Under the pieces are notes generated by a model. That model saw nothing but the letters and a program-made list of their open reading frames with translations, ran no database searches and was not told where the DNA came from. This document shows, one piece after another, positions 27,163 to 35,924 of a stretch of 64,000 bases of DNA. Every line of letters starts with the position of its first letter. Position 1 is the stretch's first letter. Origin of the DNA: an uncultured Aquimarina sp. (GTDB taxonomy: Bacteria > Bacteroidota > Bacteroidia > Flavobacteriales > Flavobacteriaceae); assembly GCA_947500545.1 (NCBI GenBank), contig CANMSO010000011.1, positions 62,001 to 126,000 of the forward strand, given 5' to 3'. The position numbers were made by a program, and so were the translations under genes.

Positions 27163-28119
27163 ATGACACGGTTACTATTTACTCTATTTTTAATAGCTAA
27201 TATTGCGGTTTCCGCTCAAAGTGAGTATGAACCCTCTGATGCATACCCTTTTGGGCAACCTAACCCTAAGGCTCCAAAAGAAATTACTGATTTTCAGCCG
27301 CTGATAGGTATTTGTGATTGTATATCCAAAACCCGAAATAAAGATAAAACCTGGGCCGAACCCAATAAAATGACCTGGGAGTTTAAGTATATCATGAATG
27401 GTATGGGGGTTCAAGATCAAACAATTAAGGAAGATGGTAAAAACTCTGGTAGTATCAGGCAATTTATTGCAGATAGTAGCAAGTGGTATGTGCACTACTA
27501 TTCCTCATCAAGTCCTACACCAATCCTTTCTGCCTGGGAAGGAAATAGAAAAGATGATAAGATCATTTTATATAATGAGCAAAAAGCCCCGAATGGTATG
27601 GATGGGTTCTTTAAAATCAATTTTTATGATATTAGTGAAGATGGATTCAAATGGTTGGGAGAATGGGTAAATACAAATGAAACCTTTTCTTACCCAACTT
27701 GGGAAATAACCTGCACAAAAAGAAAAAATAATCAGAAACTTTCTGATGAAGAACAAATAAGAGCTGCCGCAAAAGCATTCTCGGTATCATACCTTAAACA
27801 AGACTATGAAGCCATTGCCAAATCTTATACTACGGATGCAAAGATATTCCCAAACAACACACCTATTATCTCTGGATACGAGGCTATAAAAAAACGATGG
27901 TCATCATCGTCAGAGTTTACACCAATTGAGCATGAAATTATTCCCGAAGAAATCGTGATATTAGGTGATACAGCTCACGATTATGGCATCTATACTGGAA
28001 AAAACAAAAATGATGATGGCACCCAGATAACCTATAAAGGAAAATATGTGGTGATCTGGAAAAAGTCAAATAATCAATGGAAAATGTATCTCGATATCTG
28101 GAACAGAATAAAAGAATAA
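27163..28119 (+). CDS. exported DUF1579-like/SnoaL-like protein
   Basis: A 318-residue protein with signal peptide (TRLLFTLFLIANIAVSAQ). Residues about 40-190 are strand-rich and resemble DUF1579-type domains (FQPLIGICDC, WEFKYIMNGMGVQDQ). Residues about 200-318 form a SnoaL/DUF4440-type NTF2 fold (AAAKAFSVSYLKQDYEAIAK, SYTTDAKIFPNNTPIISGY, KYVVIWKKSNNQWKM). Activity unknown. Followed 37 bp later by the VOC gene on the same strand. Confidence 0.78.
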   Translation: MTRLLFTLFLIANIAVSAQSEYEPSDAYPFGQPNPKAPKEITDFQPLIGICDCISKTRNKDKTWAEPNKMTWEFKYIMNGMGVQDQTIKEDGKNSGSIRQFIADSSKWYVHYYSSSSPTPILSAWEGNRKDDKIILYNEQKAPNGMDGFFKINFYDISEDGFKWLGEWVNTNETFSYPTWEITCTKRKNNQKLSDEEQIRAAAKAFSVSYLKQDYEAIAKSYTTDAKIFPNNTPIISGYEAIKKRWSSSSEFTPIEHEIIPEEIVILGDTAHDYGIYTGKNKNDDGTQITYKGKYVVIWKKSNNQWKMYLDIWNRIKE

Positions 28120-28156
28120 TATTTTCTTCCTATAAATAAACCACATTTTTGAAAAC

Positions 28157-28585
28157 ATGAATAACACCCTCTCCCCTTTTCATCTTGCAATCCCGGTTGA
28201 TGACTTAGAAAAAGCCAGGAATTTTTATAGCAACATTCTAGAATTAGAAGAAGGCCGAAGTAGTAATCATTGGGTTGATTTTAATTTCTTTGGCCATCAA
28301 TTGGTCATACATTATAAATCAAAATCTGATTCAGAAAAGGAGCATCACAATTTGGTTGACGGCAAGGATGTTCCCGTTCCTCATTTTGGGATTATTTTAG
28401 AATGGGAAATCTGGCAAAATTTATCAAAAAAGCTATCAGAAAAAGGAGTTAAATTTGTTATCAAACCATATATACGGTTTCAAGGGGAAGTTGGAGAACA
28501 AGCCACAATGTTCTTTTATGACCCTTGTGGTAATGCCTTAGAATTTAAATCTTTTAAAGACATGTCTCTGGTTTTTAAAAAGTAA
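28157..28585 (+). CDS. VOC (glyoxalase/bleomycin-resistance) family protein
   Basis: A 142-residue vicinal-oxygen-chelate protein with two beta-alpha-beta-beta-beta halves: PFHLAIPVDDLEKARNFYSN and HFGIILEWEIWQNLSKKLSE, ending with FYDPCGNALEFKSF. Likely metal ligands are His9 (in FHLAI), His near HFGI and the final Glu. Substrate cannot be deduced. Confidence 0.88.
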   Translation: MNNTLSPFHLAIPVDDLEKARNFYSNILELEEGRSSNHWVDFNFFGHQLVIHYKSKSDSEKEHHNLVDGKDVPVPHFGIILEWEIWQNLSKKLSEKGVKFVIKPYIRFQGEVGEQATMFFYDPCGNALEFKSFKDMSLVFKK

Positions 28586-28707
28586 TATTTGGTACATTTC
28601 TGCTGTTTTAGCATAAGGGTTTTAACGTAAAATTATGACTGTTAACACTTTTTTATTATCTTGAGAATCAATTCTTAGAAATAAAATAGTCATAAAATAC
28701 CCGATTC

Positions 28708-29577
28708 ATGAAAACTGCCAGATTAATAACCTACGCACTATCCTTGTTATTTATTATAAGTTGTGGTGTTCCTCAGGCTGATTTTGATAAGCTAAAGGAA
28801 GAAAATGAAAAGTTAAAAAAAGAGATTGCAGAATGCGAGCTAACCCCAGCAGAAATGCTAGAACAAGCCAATGAATATTATACAGCTTTAGATTATACCA
28901 AGAGTAGAGATCGTTTAAAAATTTTAATAGCCAAATACGCAAATTCAAACGAAGGAAAGAAAGCAAAAAGCATATTAAAAAAGGTTGAAAATGCGATTTT
29001 AAAGACTGCCAGAGAGAGCACTACAGACAAACAAAATAATATAGATGAAGTTTCAGAAACAGAAGATGAACTAGAAGAAGTAAGTAAAGAAAGTGCTGAA
29101 AAGAATAAAAAAGCACTGGCAAAAATGAGAAAGAAATATGACATTAATGATCATGTCACATGGTATTCTGATAAGTCTGCTACACAATCCAATACTAAAA
29201 ATTACGTTCAGACATACATAGGGAAAAAAGAAAAAAAACCATGGTTAGGCTTATCTATCAACTATTTTTCCAAAAAGAAATGGTTATCCATAGAAAGGAT
29301 AGAAATAACCGTAGATGGAGATACTTTTGAAATTGAAGAAGATAAACCTGGGGAATTTAAGTCAAAAGAAGAATCTGGTGGAAAAAGAGAGTGGTTAGAT
29401 CGTATCATAAAAAGAAAAGATATGCCATTAATGAAAAAAATTGCCTCTGCAAAAATTGCTAAGATCAAATTTGTAGGAGAAGACGACGTCTATAAAAGAA
29501 CAATTAGCAAGACCGAGAAAAAATCGATAAAGAATGTATTGGATGCTTTTGTTGCCCTTGGAGGAAGTACAGATTAA
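28708..29577 (+). CDS. uncharacterised lipoprotein with coiled coil
   Basis: A 289-residue exported lipoprotein (lipobox LFIISC). After lipidation comes a coiled coil (DFDKLKEENEKLKKEIAEC), a TPR-like helical pair (AEMLEQANEYYTALDYTKSR), a Glu/Ser-rich linker, and a C-terminal strand-rich domain beginning HVTWYSDKSATQSN. No family recognised. Monocistronic by spacing (122 bp before, 161 bp after). Confidence 0.75.
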   Translation: MKTARLITYALSLLFIISCGVPQADFDKLKEENEKLKKEIAECELTPAEMLEQANEYYTALDYTKSRDRLKILIAKYANSNEGKKAKSILKKVENAILKTARESTTDKQNNIDEVSETEDELEEVSKESAEKNKKALAKMRKKYDINDHVTWYSDKSATQSNTKNYVQTYIGKKEKKPWLGLSINYFSKKKWLSIERIEITVDGDTFEIEEDKPGEFKSKEESGGKREWLDRIIKRKDMPLMKKIASAKIAKIKFVGEDDVYKRTISKTEKKSIKNVLDAFVALGGSTD

Positions 29578-29738
29578 TAAAATTACCTCAAGAAAAATTG
29601 TCATTCAATAAATCGAACACCTTTTCCCTTTAGACAATCGTTAAAAAAAGGTGATTTTCTATAATTACAATCGATTTGTTAAAGGTATACTAAAAAATCT
29701 TACTATATTCCGATCCCGGAATAACAAGAAAAAGAAAG

Positions 29739-30674
29739 ATGGATTTTACAAGCCCTTTAGTCTACGGAGTACCTTGCTTTTTAGGACTAATTTTATTAGA
29801 ACTCACATACAGCAAAACGCATGATCATAGCAAAAAAGATCTTTACAAATGGAAAGATCTTGGAGCTAGTTTATTTATGGGTGTTGGATCAGCGATTTTA
29901 GGTCCTTTAATCAAAACAATATTTTCTATTGTTCTTTTTTACTTCGTTTATGAATTTTTTAATCCAGAGATAGACGGTGTTCGAACCAATATCATGGGCT
30001 GGCAATCTTTTGGATACGCATGGTATATTTGGCTCTTATGTCAACTTGCAGATGATTTTACGTATTACTGGTTTCATAGGCAAAATCATATGGTAAGAGC
30101 GTTATGGGCTGCTCATATTGTACATCATTCTTCTGATAATTTTAATCTGGGTACAGCGGTCCGTAATGGATGGTTTACGCTTTTATACAAACCTCTATTT
30201 TATATGTGGATGCCTGCTATAGGATTTCCACCAGAAATGGTAGTCGTTTGTTTAGGAATTGAGGCTTTATGGCAGTTTCAATTACATTCCGTATATATTC
30301 CAAAAATGGGAATCATCGAGAAGGTTTTTAATACACATACAATGCATCAGGTACACCATGCCAAAAATGTGGAATACATGGACAAAAACCACGGAGGGTT
30401 TCTTAACATATTTGATAAAATATTTGGTACCTGGAAAGAGCTTGATGATAACATAGATGTTCAATACGGTGTTACGCATGCACCAAACTCATACAATCCT
30501 TGGGTAATCTTAACTCATGAATACAAGGATATCTGGAATGACACCAAAAAATCCAAAAACTGGTATCATAAATTTATGTACATTTTTGGCCCTCCTGGAT
30601 GGAGTCATGATGGCAGCACTCTAACAGTTAAACAGATGCAGCGTGAGCTTGAATTAAATAAACAAAAAGCTTAA
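29739..30674 (+). CDS. sterol desaturase/fatty acid hydroxylase family protein
   Basis: A 311-residue integral membrane di-iron enzyme with about four hydrophobic segments. The histidine clusters are complete: HRQNH (HX3H), HIVHH (HX2HH), and HTMHQVHH near residue 205. The family hydroxylates or desaturates lipid chains, sterols or alkylglycerols; the substrate here is unknown. The next gene, 38 bp on, is a fatty-aldehyde-type dehydrogenase, suggesting a lipid oxidation pair. Confidence 0.9.
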   Translation: MDFTSPLVYGVPCFLGLILLELTYSKTHDHSKKDLYKWKDLGASLFMGVGSAILGPLIKTIFSIVLFYFVYEFFNPEIDGVRTNIMGWQSFGYAWYIWLLCQLADDFTYYWFHRQNHMVRALWAAHIVHHSSDNFNLGTAVRNGWFTLLYKPLFYMWMPAIGFPPEMVVVCLGIEALWQFQLHSVYIPKMGIIEKVFNTHTMHQVHHAKNVEYMDKNHGGFLNIFDKIFGTWKELDDNIDVQYGVTHAPNSYNPWVILTHEYKDIWNDTKKSKNWYHKFMYIFGPPGWSHDGSTLTVKQMQRELELNKQKA

Positions 30675-30712
30675 CTTAGTTGTAGTTTTTTTATTCATTT
30701 ACCGTTCCCCTT

Positions 30713-32077
30713 ATGAGTTATCAAGAAGTCATTGATCAGCAACGCCAGTTTTTTAACACGAATACTACAAAAGATATATCCTATAGAATTAGTGAATTAA
30801 AACGGCTAAAGAATATTCTGAAAAAGAACGAAGCATTGCTTTATGATTCTATTTATAAAGATTTCAAAAAATCAGAATTTGAAACATACACCACAGAGCT
30901 TTCTATAATATATCATGAGATTGATCTTGCCGTTTCAAAAGTCAAAAAATGGTCTAGAAAAAAGAAAGCTTCTACCGGATTAACAAATCTTCCGGGGAAA
31001 AGTTATATCATCCCCGAGCCTTATGGTACAGTTTTGGTTATTGGAGCATGGAACTACCCGTATCAACTATCACTTTGCCCTGCTATTGCAGCTATTGGCG
31101 CAGGATGCACAGTAGTTCTTAAACCAAGTGAAGTTCCATCACGTACTGCTGCGACTATGGCCAAACTAATTAATGAGAATTTTGATGCTGCTTTTTTTAA
31201 GGTGGTTGAAGGGGGAATAAAAGAAACTACAGATCTATTAAACATCAAATTCGACAAAATATTCTTTACAGGAAGTGTACCCGTTGGGAAAATAGTTTAT
31301 CAAGCTGCTGCAAAAAATTTGACTCCGGTTACCCTAGAATTAGGTGGAAAAAGCCCAGCAATTATTACCAAAGATGTGAATATTGATATGACAGCTAAAA
31401 GATTGGTTTGGGGTAAATTCCTTAATGCAGGCCAAACTTGTATTGCTCCTGATTATGTTTTGGTGCAATCTGATATAAAAGACAAATTTTTATTGGCTGT
31501 AAAAAAACACATCGAAAAATCTGATTATAATGTAGATAATCAAAATTATACACAAATCATTAATGATAAGAATTTTGATCGTCTAAAAGATATGATAGAC
31601 GATGATAAAATTTATTTAGGTGGCAATTGTAACAAAGAAGAAAGAATCATTCCTCCAACTATTTTGAACGATGTTGAGTTTTCAGATAAAGTAATGCAGG
31701 ATGAAATTTTTGGACCTATTTTGCCAGTACTTACTTTTGAAACCATTGACGAGGCAATCGAAAAAGTTAACAACTTAGCCAAACCTCTTTCTTGCTATGT
31801 TTTTACCAAAAGCAGTGTTGTAAAAAAGAAAGTTTTAAACGAAATCTCTTTTGGTGGTGGTGCAATAAATGATGCCTTAATGCATTTTACAGAACATACT
31901 TTACCTTTTGGTGGTGTTGGGGATAGTGGTATCGGCAGTTACCACGGAAAATACGGTTTTGATACATTTTCACACTTTAAGAGCGTACTACAAAAACCGT
32001 TTTGGATAGAACCTAACCTAAAATATTCCCCATATAGTTCAGGTAAATTGAAATTACTAAAAAGAATTATCGGGTAG
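30713..32077 (+). CDS. aldehyde dehydrogenase, class 3/fatty-aldehyde type
   Basis: A 454-residue NAD(P)-dependent aldehyde dehydrogenase of the short AlkH/ALDH3 type. Visible motifs: GAWNYPYQLSLCPAI with the catalytic Asn, TLELGGKSPAII with the general-base Glu, NAGQTCIAPDYVLV with the nucleophilic Cys, and HTLPFGGVGDSGIG. Lies 38 bp after the sterol-desaturase-like gene and probably shares its transcript, oxidising an aldehyde from lipid turnover. Its end overlaps the convergent methyltransferase by 11 bp. Confidence 0.93.
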   Translation: MSYQEVIDQQRQFFNTNTTKDISYRISELKRLKNILKKNEALLYDSIYKDFKKSEFETYTTELSIIYHEIDLAVSKVKKWSRKKKASTGLTNLPGKSYIIPEPYGTVLVIGAWNYPYQLSLCPAIAAIGAGCTVVLKPSEVPSRTAATMAKLINENFDAAFFKVVEGGIKETTDLLNIKFDKIFFTGSVPVGKIVYQAAAKNLTPVTLELGGKSPAIITKDVNIDMTAKRLVWGKFLNAGQTCIAPDYVLVQSDIKDKFLLAVKKHIEKSDYNVDNQNYTQIINDKNFDRLKDMIDDDKIYLGGNCNKEERIIPPTILNDVEFSDKVMQDEIFGPILPVLTFETIDEAIEKVNNLAKPLSCYVFTKSSVVKKKVLNEISFGGGAINDALMHFTEHTLPFGGVGDSGIGSYHGKYGFDTFSHFKSVLQKPFWIEPNLKYSPYSSGKLKLLKRIIG

Positions 32078-32870
32078 CCTTTATTGCAAAGATTAAGGGG
32101 TATAATTTATCCTTTGTTTCAAACATTCCTTTCTCTTTTTCTATCAGACCCGGAAATATCTCGTAAGGTGATTGATCATATTCTTTTAATGATTCAATAG
32201 TTAACCCTGCTTCAGATAGAGCAGATATGACTTCACCTAATCCATGATTCCATCCATACTCCTTACTTATCATAGTAGAACTGGTATTGGCATAGGTACC
32301 TTCATATTCTTCATAAATCACATCTTTTTGATGATAACCATATTTCATTACGGGTTTCTCTTCCAAATAATCGAACATCCACACAATGGGATGAAATTCT
32401 ACGATATAAAAAATTCCTCCAGGCTTTAAGCGTTCGGCAATCATCTCACCCCAGGGTTTTAAATCGGGTAACCAACCAATAACACCATAACTAGTAAAAA
32501 TGATATCAAATTGATCTTTTACATACTTCGATGTATCCAATACATTGCAACAAATAAATTCTGCATTTTGGTTAAGTTCAGCATTCAACTGTTTGGCTAA
32601 TTCTATCGCTTTTTCAGATAAATCCACTCCTGTGCACTTTGCTCCCATCCTGCCCCAACTCAATGTATCCTGACCAAAATGACACTGTAAATGTAATAAT
32701 GATTTACCCGAAACGTCTGCCAATGCGTCCAGCTCATATGATTTCAATGAAGTTTCTCCTTTTTTAAAGGCTTCCATATCATAAAAATCACTTTCTGCAT
32801 GAATTTCAACCTTTTCGTCCCAGGTTTGTTTATTAGTTTCGAAATATCCTTTGAATTCTTCTTTCATCAT
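32067..32870 (-). CDS. class I SAM-dependent methyltransferase
   Basis: A 267-residue methyltransferase. SAM-binding motif I is atypical (GKSLLHLQCHFGQDTLSWGR, as in a known bacterial subgroup), followed by CTGVDLSEKAIELAK and FDIIFTSYGVIGWLPDL. Substrate unknown. Convergent with the aldehyde dehydrogenase gene. Confidence 0.88.
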   Translation of the reverse strand: MMKEEFKGYFETNKQTWDEKVEIHAESDFYDMEAFKKGETSLKSYELDALADVSGKSLLHLQCHFGQDTLSWGRMGAKCTGVDLSEKAIELAKQLNAELNQNAEFICCNVLDTSKYVKDQFDIIFTSYGVIGWLPDLKPWGEMIAERLKPGGIFYIVEFHPIVWMFDYLEEKPVMKYGYHQKDVIYEEYEGTYANTSSTMISKEYGWNHGLGEVISALSEAGLTIESLKEYDQSPYEIFPGLIEKEKGMFETKDKLYPLIFAIKATR

Positions 32871-32935
32871 AAAGAGATTAACTAGATTTGAAATATACTC
32901 TATTCGTATTTACTAAGGTTAAATATAAGATATAA

Positions 32936-33580
32936 ATGAATCATTTCACATCAAAAGATCTTCTCGAATTCCCTTCTCGATACCGTGCTAATTTAGTGAA
33001 TAGCTGTACAGGTTATAAATCATCTAATCTACTGGCAACAAAGGGTAAAAAAGGGATTACAAACGTAGCAATTTTCAATTCTGTTATTCATATTGGCAGT
33101 AACCCGCCAATGCTTGGTTTCATTCTTAGGCCTACAGCGGTCCCAAGAGGCACATACAAAAATCTTAAAGAAACTGGATTTTTTACTGTAAATCAGGTTC
33201 ATAGAGATATGATTGCAGATGCACATCATACTGCAGCGAAATACGAAGAAGAGATTTCAGAATTTGATAAAACAAACCTGGAGTCTGTATATCTGGATAA
33301 TTTTGATGCGCCTTATGTTAAAAATAGCCCTATCCAAATAGGATGTAAGTATATAAACGAATATAAAATAGCCGAAAATGACACTATACTAGTTATTGGA
33401 GCTATAGAACATTTGTATTTACATCAAAACATCATACACCCAGATGGTTGGGTACAATTGGATAAAGCCGAAACTGTATCTTGTATTGGGCTTGATGGTT
33501 ATGCTTTACCTGCTCTATTAGATCGATTTCAGTATGCCAAACCAGAGCAAGAGACCAAATCATTACTAAACAAATCTTAA
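32936..33580 (+). CDS. flavin reductase-like FMN-binding protein
   Basis: A 214-residue protein of the flavin reductase-like split-barrel fold: GITNVAIFNSVIHIGSNPP and LGFILRPTAVPRGTYKNLKE match the FMN-binding core, followed by FTVNQVH. Enzymes of this type reduce flavin or act as flavoprotein oxidoreductases on their own. Upstream of, but 105 bp away from, the signalling operon at 33686. Confidence 0.87.
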   Translation: MNHFTSKDLLEFPSRYRANLVNSCTGYKSSNLLATKGKKGITNVAIFNSVIHIGSNPPMLGFILRPTAVPRGTYKNLKETGFFTVNQVHRDMIADAHHTAAKYEEEISEFDKTNLESVYLDNFDAPYVKNSPIQIGCKYINEYKIAENDTILVIGAIEHLYLHQNIIHPDGWVQLDKAETVSCIGLDGYALPALLDRFQYAKPEQETKSLLNKS

Positions 33581-33685
33581 AAATTTAGCATTTTCAACTT
33601 GGGGTAGTTCAATTTTATAAAAACCTTAAGAGTTCTCTATTTCTAAAGTATTGCAAAGAGGGTTTTTATTATCTAATTTTAAAAG

Positions 33686-35074
33686 ATGAAAATTGCTACG
33701 CAAAACCTTCGTGAAATTCCGGATTTTATTAATGTACCTGACAATCAATTACAATGGCTAATTGATAAATCACATCTTCAAAAATATATTATTGGGGATT
33801 TTGCTTTTAAAAAAGGAGATCCTATAGATAGTTTATTTGTAGTACTTAAAGGTACCGTAGAAATCAAGATCGAACAAAACGGCAATTACAAATTCATAGG
33901 TTTTATACATACGAATAGTATCGGAGGACTGCTCCCTTTTTCCAGAGCAAGTTCTGCCCTGGGTTATGGTGAAGTTATAGAAGATGCCGAAGTACTGATT
34001 TTAGAAAAATCCTTTTTTAGAGAAATGGTATCTGATCATTATGAACTTACAGAAAGTTTAGTTCACAATATGACCTCTAGAGTAAGAGAATTTACAAAAA
34101 ACAACGTGCAGTCTGAAAAAATGATGGCATTAGGAAAATTATCTGCCGGTTTAGCACATGAACTCAATAACCCTGCCTCGGCTATGTTGCGCAGTGCAAA
34201 GGCACTCAAAAAACATTTGAGCAATGCTCCCGAGAAATTTAAAAAAATTACTTCAATTAAAATATCAGAGAATGTAGTAGATATTTTAAATACTATTCTT
34301 TTTGAAAAAATTAATGATCGTCCGGAGAATAACATGAAACTCACTGAGCGTAATGAAAAAGAGGATGAACTAGAAGAATGGTTAGAGGATCATGGTGTTG
34401 ACAATGCATTTGAACTCACAGAAACCCTACTTGACTTTTGTATGGGTATTCCTGCTATGGAAGAAATCCATAAAGCGACTGGAGATCATAATTTTCCGCA
34501 TGCCTTGGAGTGGATAGAAAATGTGTTGACCACAGAAAAAATGGTAGACGAAATTGAAGAAGCTTCTGATAGAATATCCAGCTTGGTACAGTCTGTAAAA
34601 AGTTATACCCATATGGATCAGGCACCAGAAAAAGTGCCTGTAGATATTCATACAGGTATAAAAAGCACCCTAACAATGCTTAATCATAAATTGAAAAAGA
34701 AAAATATAAGTTTAGAAAAAGATTTTCAGGATGATCTTCCTAAGCCCAAAATATTTGTTAGTGAGATTAACCAGGTGTGGACAAATCTTATCGACAATGC
34801 TATTGATGCTATGGAACATTCGGGTACTTTATTGATCAGAACCTCTAAAGACAATAGTTTTATCAAAATTGACATTATAGATAATGGGGAAGGAATCTCG
34901 GAAGAGCATTTAACTAAAATCTTTGACCCTTTTTTTACTACCAAAAGTATAGGAAAAGGAACAGGAATGGGGTTAGAAGTAGTGCAACGAATTATAAGTC
35001 AACATAACGGCGACATAAAAGTATCTTCTAAAAAAGGAGAAACCATATTTACAGTTTGTTTACCAATCAATTAA
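33686..35074 (+). CDS. soluble histidine kinase with cyclic-nucleotide-binding domain
   Basis: A 462-residue cytosolic kinase with no membrane segment. Residues about 15-135 form a Crp-like cyclic-nucleotide-binding domain (FAFKKGDPIDSLFVVLKGTV, SIGGLLPFSRASSALGYGEV). The phosphoacceptor is probably His158 in LSAGLAHELNNPASAMLRSA. The C-terminal HATPase has N-box TNLIDNAIDAM (Asn371), DNGEGI and the F/G2 boxes FDPFFTTKSIGKGTGMGLEV. It begins an operon with an aldo/keto reductase 10 bp on, then a receiver-flavoprotein fusion and a zinc finger. The receiver of that fusion is the obvious partner. Signal unknown; typical cNMP-binding Arg is not evident. Confidence 0.92.
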   Translation: MKIATQNLREIPDFINVPDNQLQWLIDKSHLQKYIIGDFAFKKGDPIDSLFVVLKGTVEIKIEQNGNYKFIGFIHTNSIGGLLPFSRASSALGYGEVIEDAEVLILEKSFFREMVSDHYELTESLVHNMTSRVREFTKNNVQSEKMMALGKLSAGLAHELNNPASAMLRSAKALKKHLSNAPEKFKKITSIKISENVVDILNTILFEKINDRPENNMKLTERNEKEDELEEWLEDHGVDNAFELTETLLDFCMGIPAMEEIHKATGDHNFPHALEWIENVLTTEKMVDEIEEASDRISSLVQSVKSYTHMDQAPEKVPVDIHTGIKSTLTMLNHKLKKKNISLEKDFQDDLPKPKIFVSEINQVWTNLIDNAIDAMEHSGTLLIRTSKDNSFIKIDIIDNGEGISEEHLTKIFDPFFTTKSIGKGTGMGLEVVQRIISQHNGDIKVSSKKGETIFTVCLPIN

Positions 35075-35084
35075 ATCTGAATTC

Positions 35085-35921
35085 ATGAAGGAAATCACAG
35101 ATATAAAAGGAACATTTCAATTACATAATGGTGTAGAGATGCCTTACTTGGGACTAGGTGTTTATCTGGCTGATAATAATGAAGAAGTGGTCAATGCAAT
35201 TCATTGGGCCCTTGACGAGGGATATCGACATATCGATACTGCTAGTATTTATAGAAACGAAGAAGGCGTAGGGCTGGCAATACAGAATAGCCATATCCCC
35301 AGAGAGGATATTTTTGTTGTTAGTAAAGTATGGAATGCCGATCAGGGATATGATACTACTATTAAAGCTTTTGAAGAAAGTCTTGATCGATTACAGTTGG
35401 ATTATCTGGATCTTTATCTGATTCATTGGCCAGTAAAAGGCAAATATATTGATACCTGGAAAGCATTAGAGAAATTATATAACGAAAAACGCATAAGGGC
35501 TATCGGGGTGAGCAATTTTATGCAACATCATCTTGAGGATCTAATGCAACATACCGAAATAGTCCCTATGGTTAATCAGATGGAGTTTCACCCACATTTG
35601 GTACAACAAAATTTGATTGACTTTTGTGATCAACATCAGATTATATATGAAGCGTGGTCTCCCATGATGCAAGGGAAAATTTTTGGTCTTTCTATATTGG
35701 ATGATTTGGCAAAGAAATACAAAAAGACTGTTGCTCAGATTGTACTTCGATGGAACCTTCAGAAAGGTGTGATTACTATTCCTAAATCGGTTAAGAAAGA
35801 ACGAATAAAATCCAACGCAGATCTCTTTGACTTTGAATTAACAAAAGAAGATGTCGCTTATATAGATTCATTAGACAAAAATCAGCGAACAGGTCCCGAT
35901 CCTAATAATTTTAATTTTTAG
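35085..35921 (+). CDS. aldo/keto reductase
   Basis: A 278-residue NADPH-dependent AKR barrel enzyme: MPYLGLGVYLADNNEEV, HIDTASIYRNEEGVG with the catalytic Asp and Tyr, LIHWPVKGKY with the active-site His, and IPKSVKKERIKSN binding the cofactor phosphate. Of the 2,5-diketogluconate/methylglyoxal reductase type. It sits inside the signalling operon, 10 bp after the kinase and 3 bp before the flavoprotein, implying a role in a carbonyl or redox stress response. Substrate unknown. Confidence 0.92.
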   Translation: MKEITDIKGTFQLHNGVEMPYLGLGVYLADNNEEVVNAIHWALDEGYRHIDTASIYRNEEGVGLAIQNSHIPREDIFVVSKVWNADQGYDTTIKAFEESLDRLQLDYLDLYLIHWPVKGKYIDTWKALEKLYNEKRIRAIGVSNFMQHHLEDLMQHTEIVPMVNQMEFHPHLVQQNLIDFCDQHQIIYEAWSPMMQGKIFGLSILDDLAKKYKKTVAQIVLRWNLQKGVITIPKSVKKERIKSNADLFDFELTKEDVAYIDSLDKNQRTGPDPNNFNF

Positions 35922-35924
35922 ACT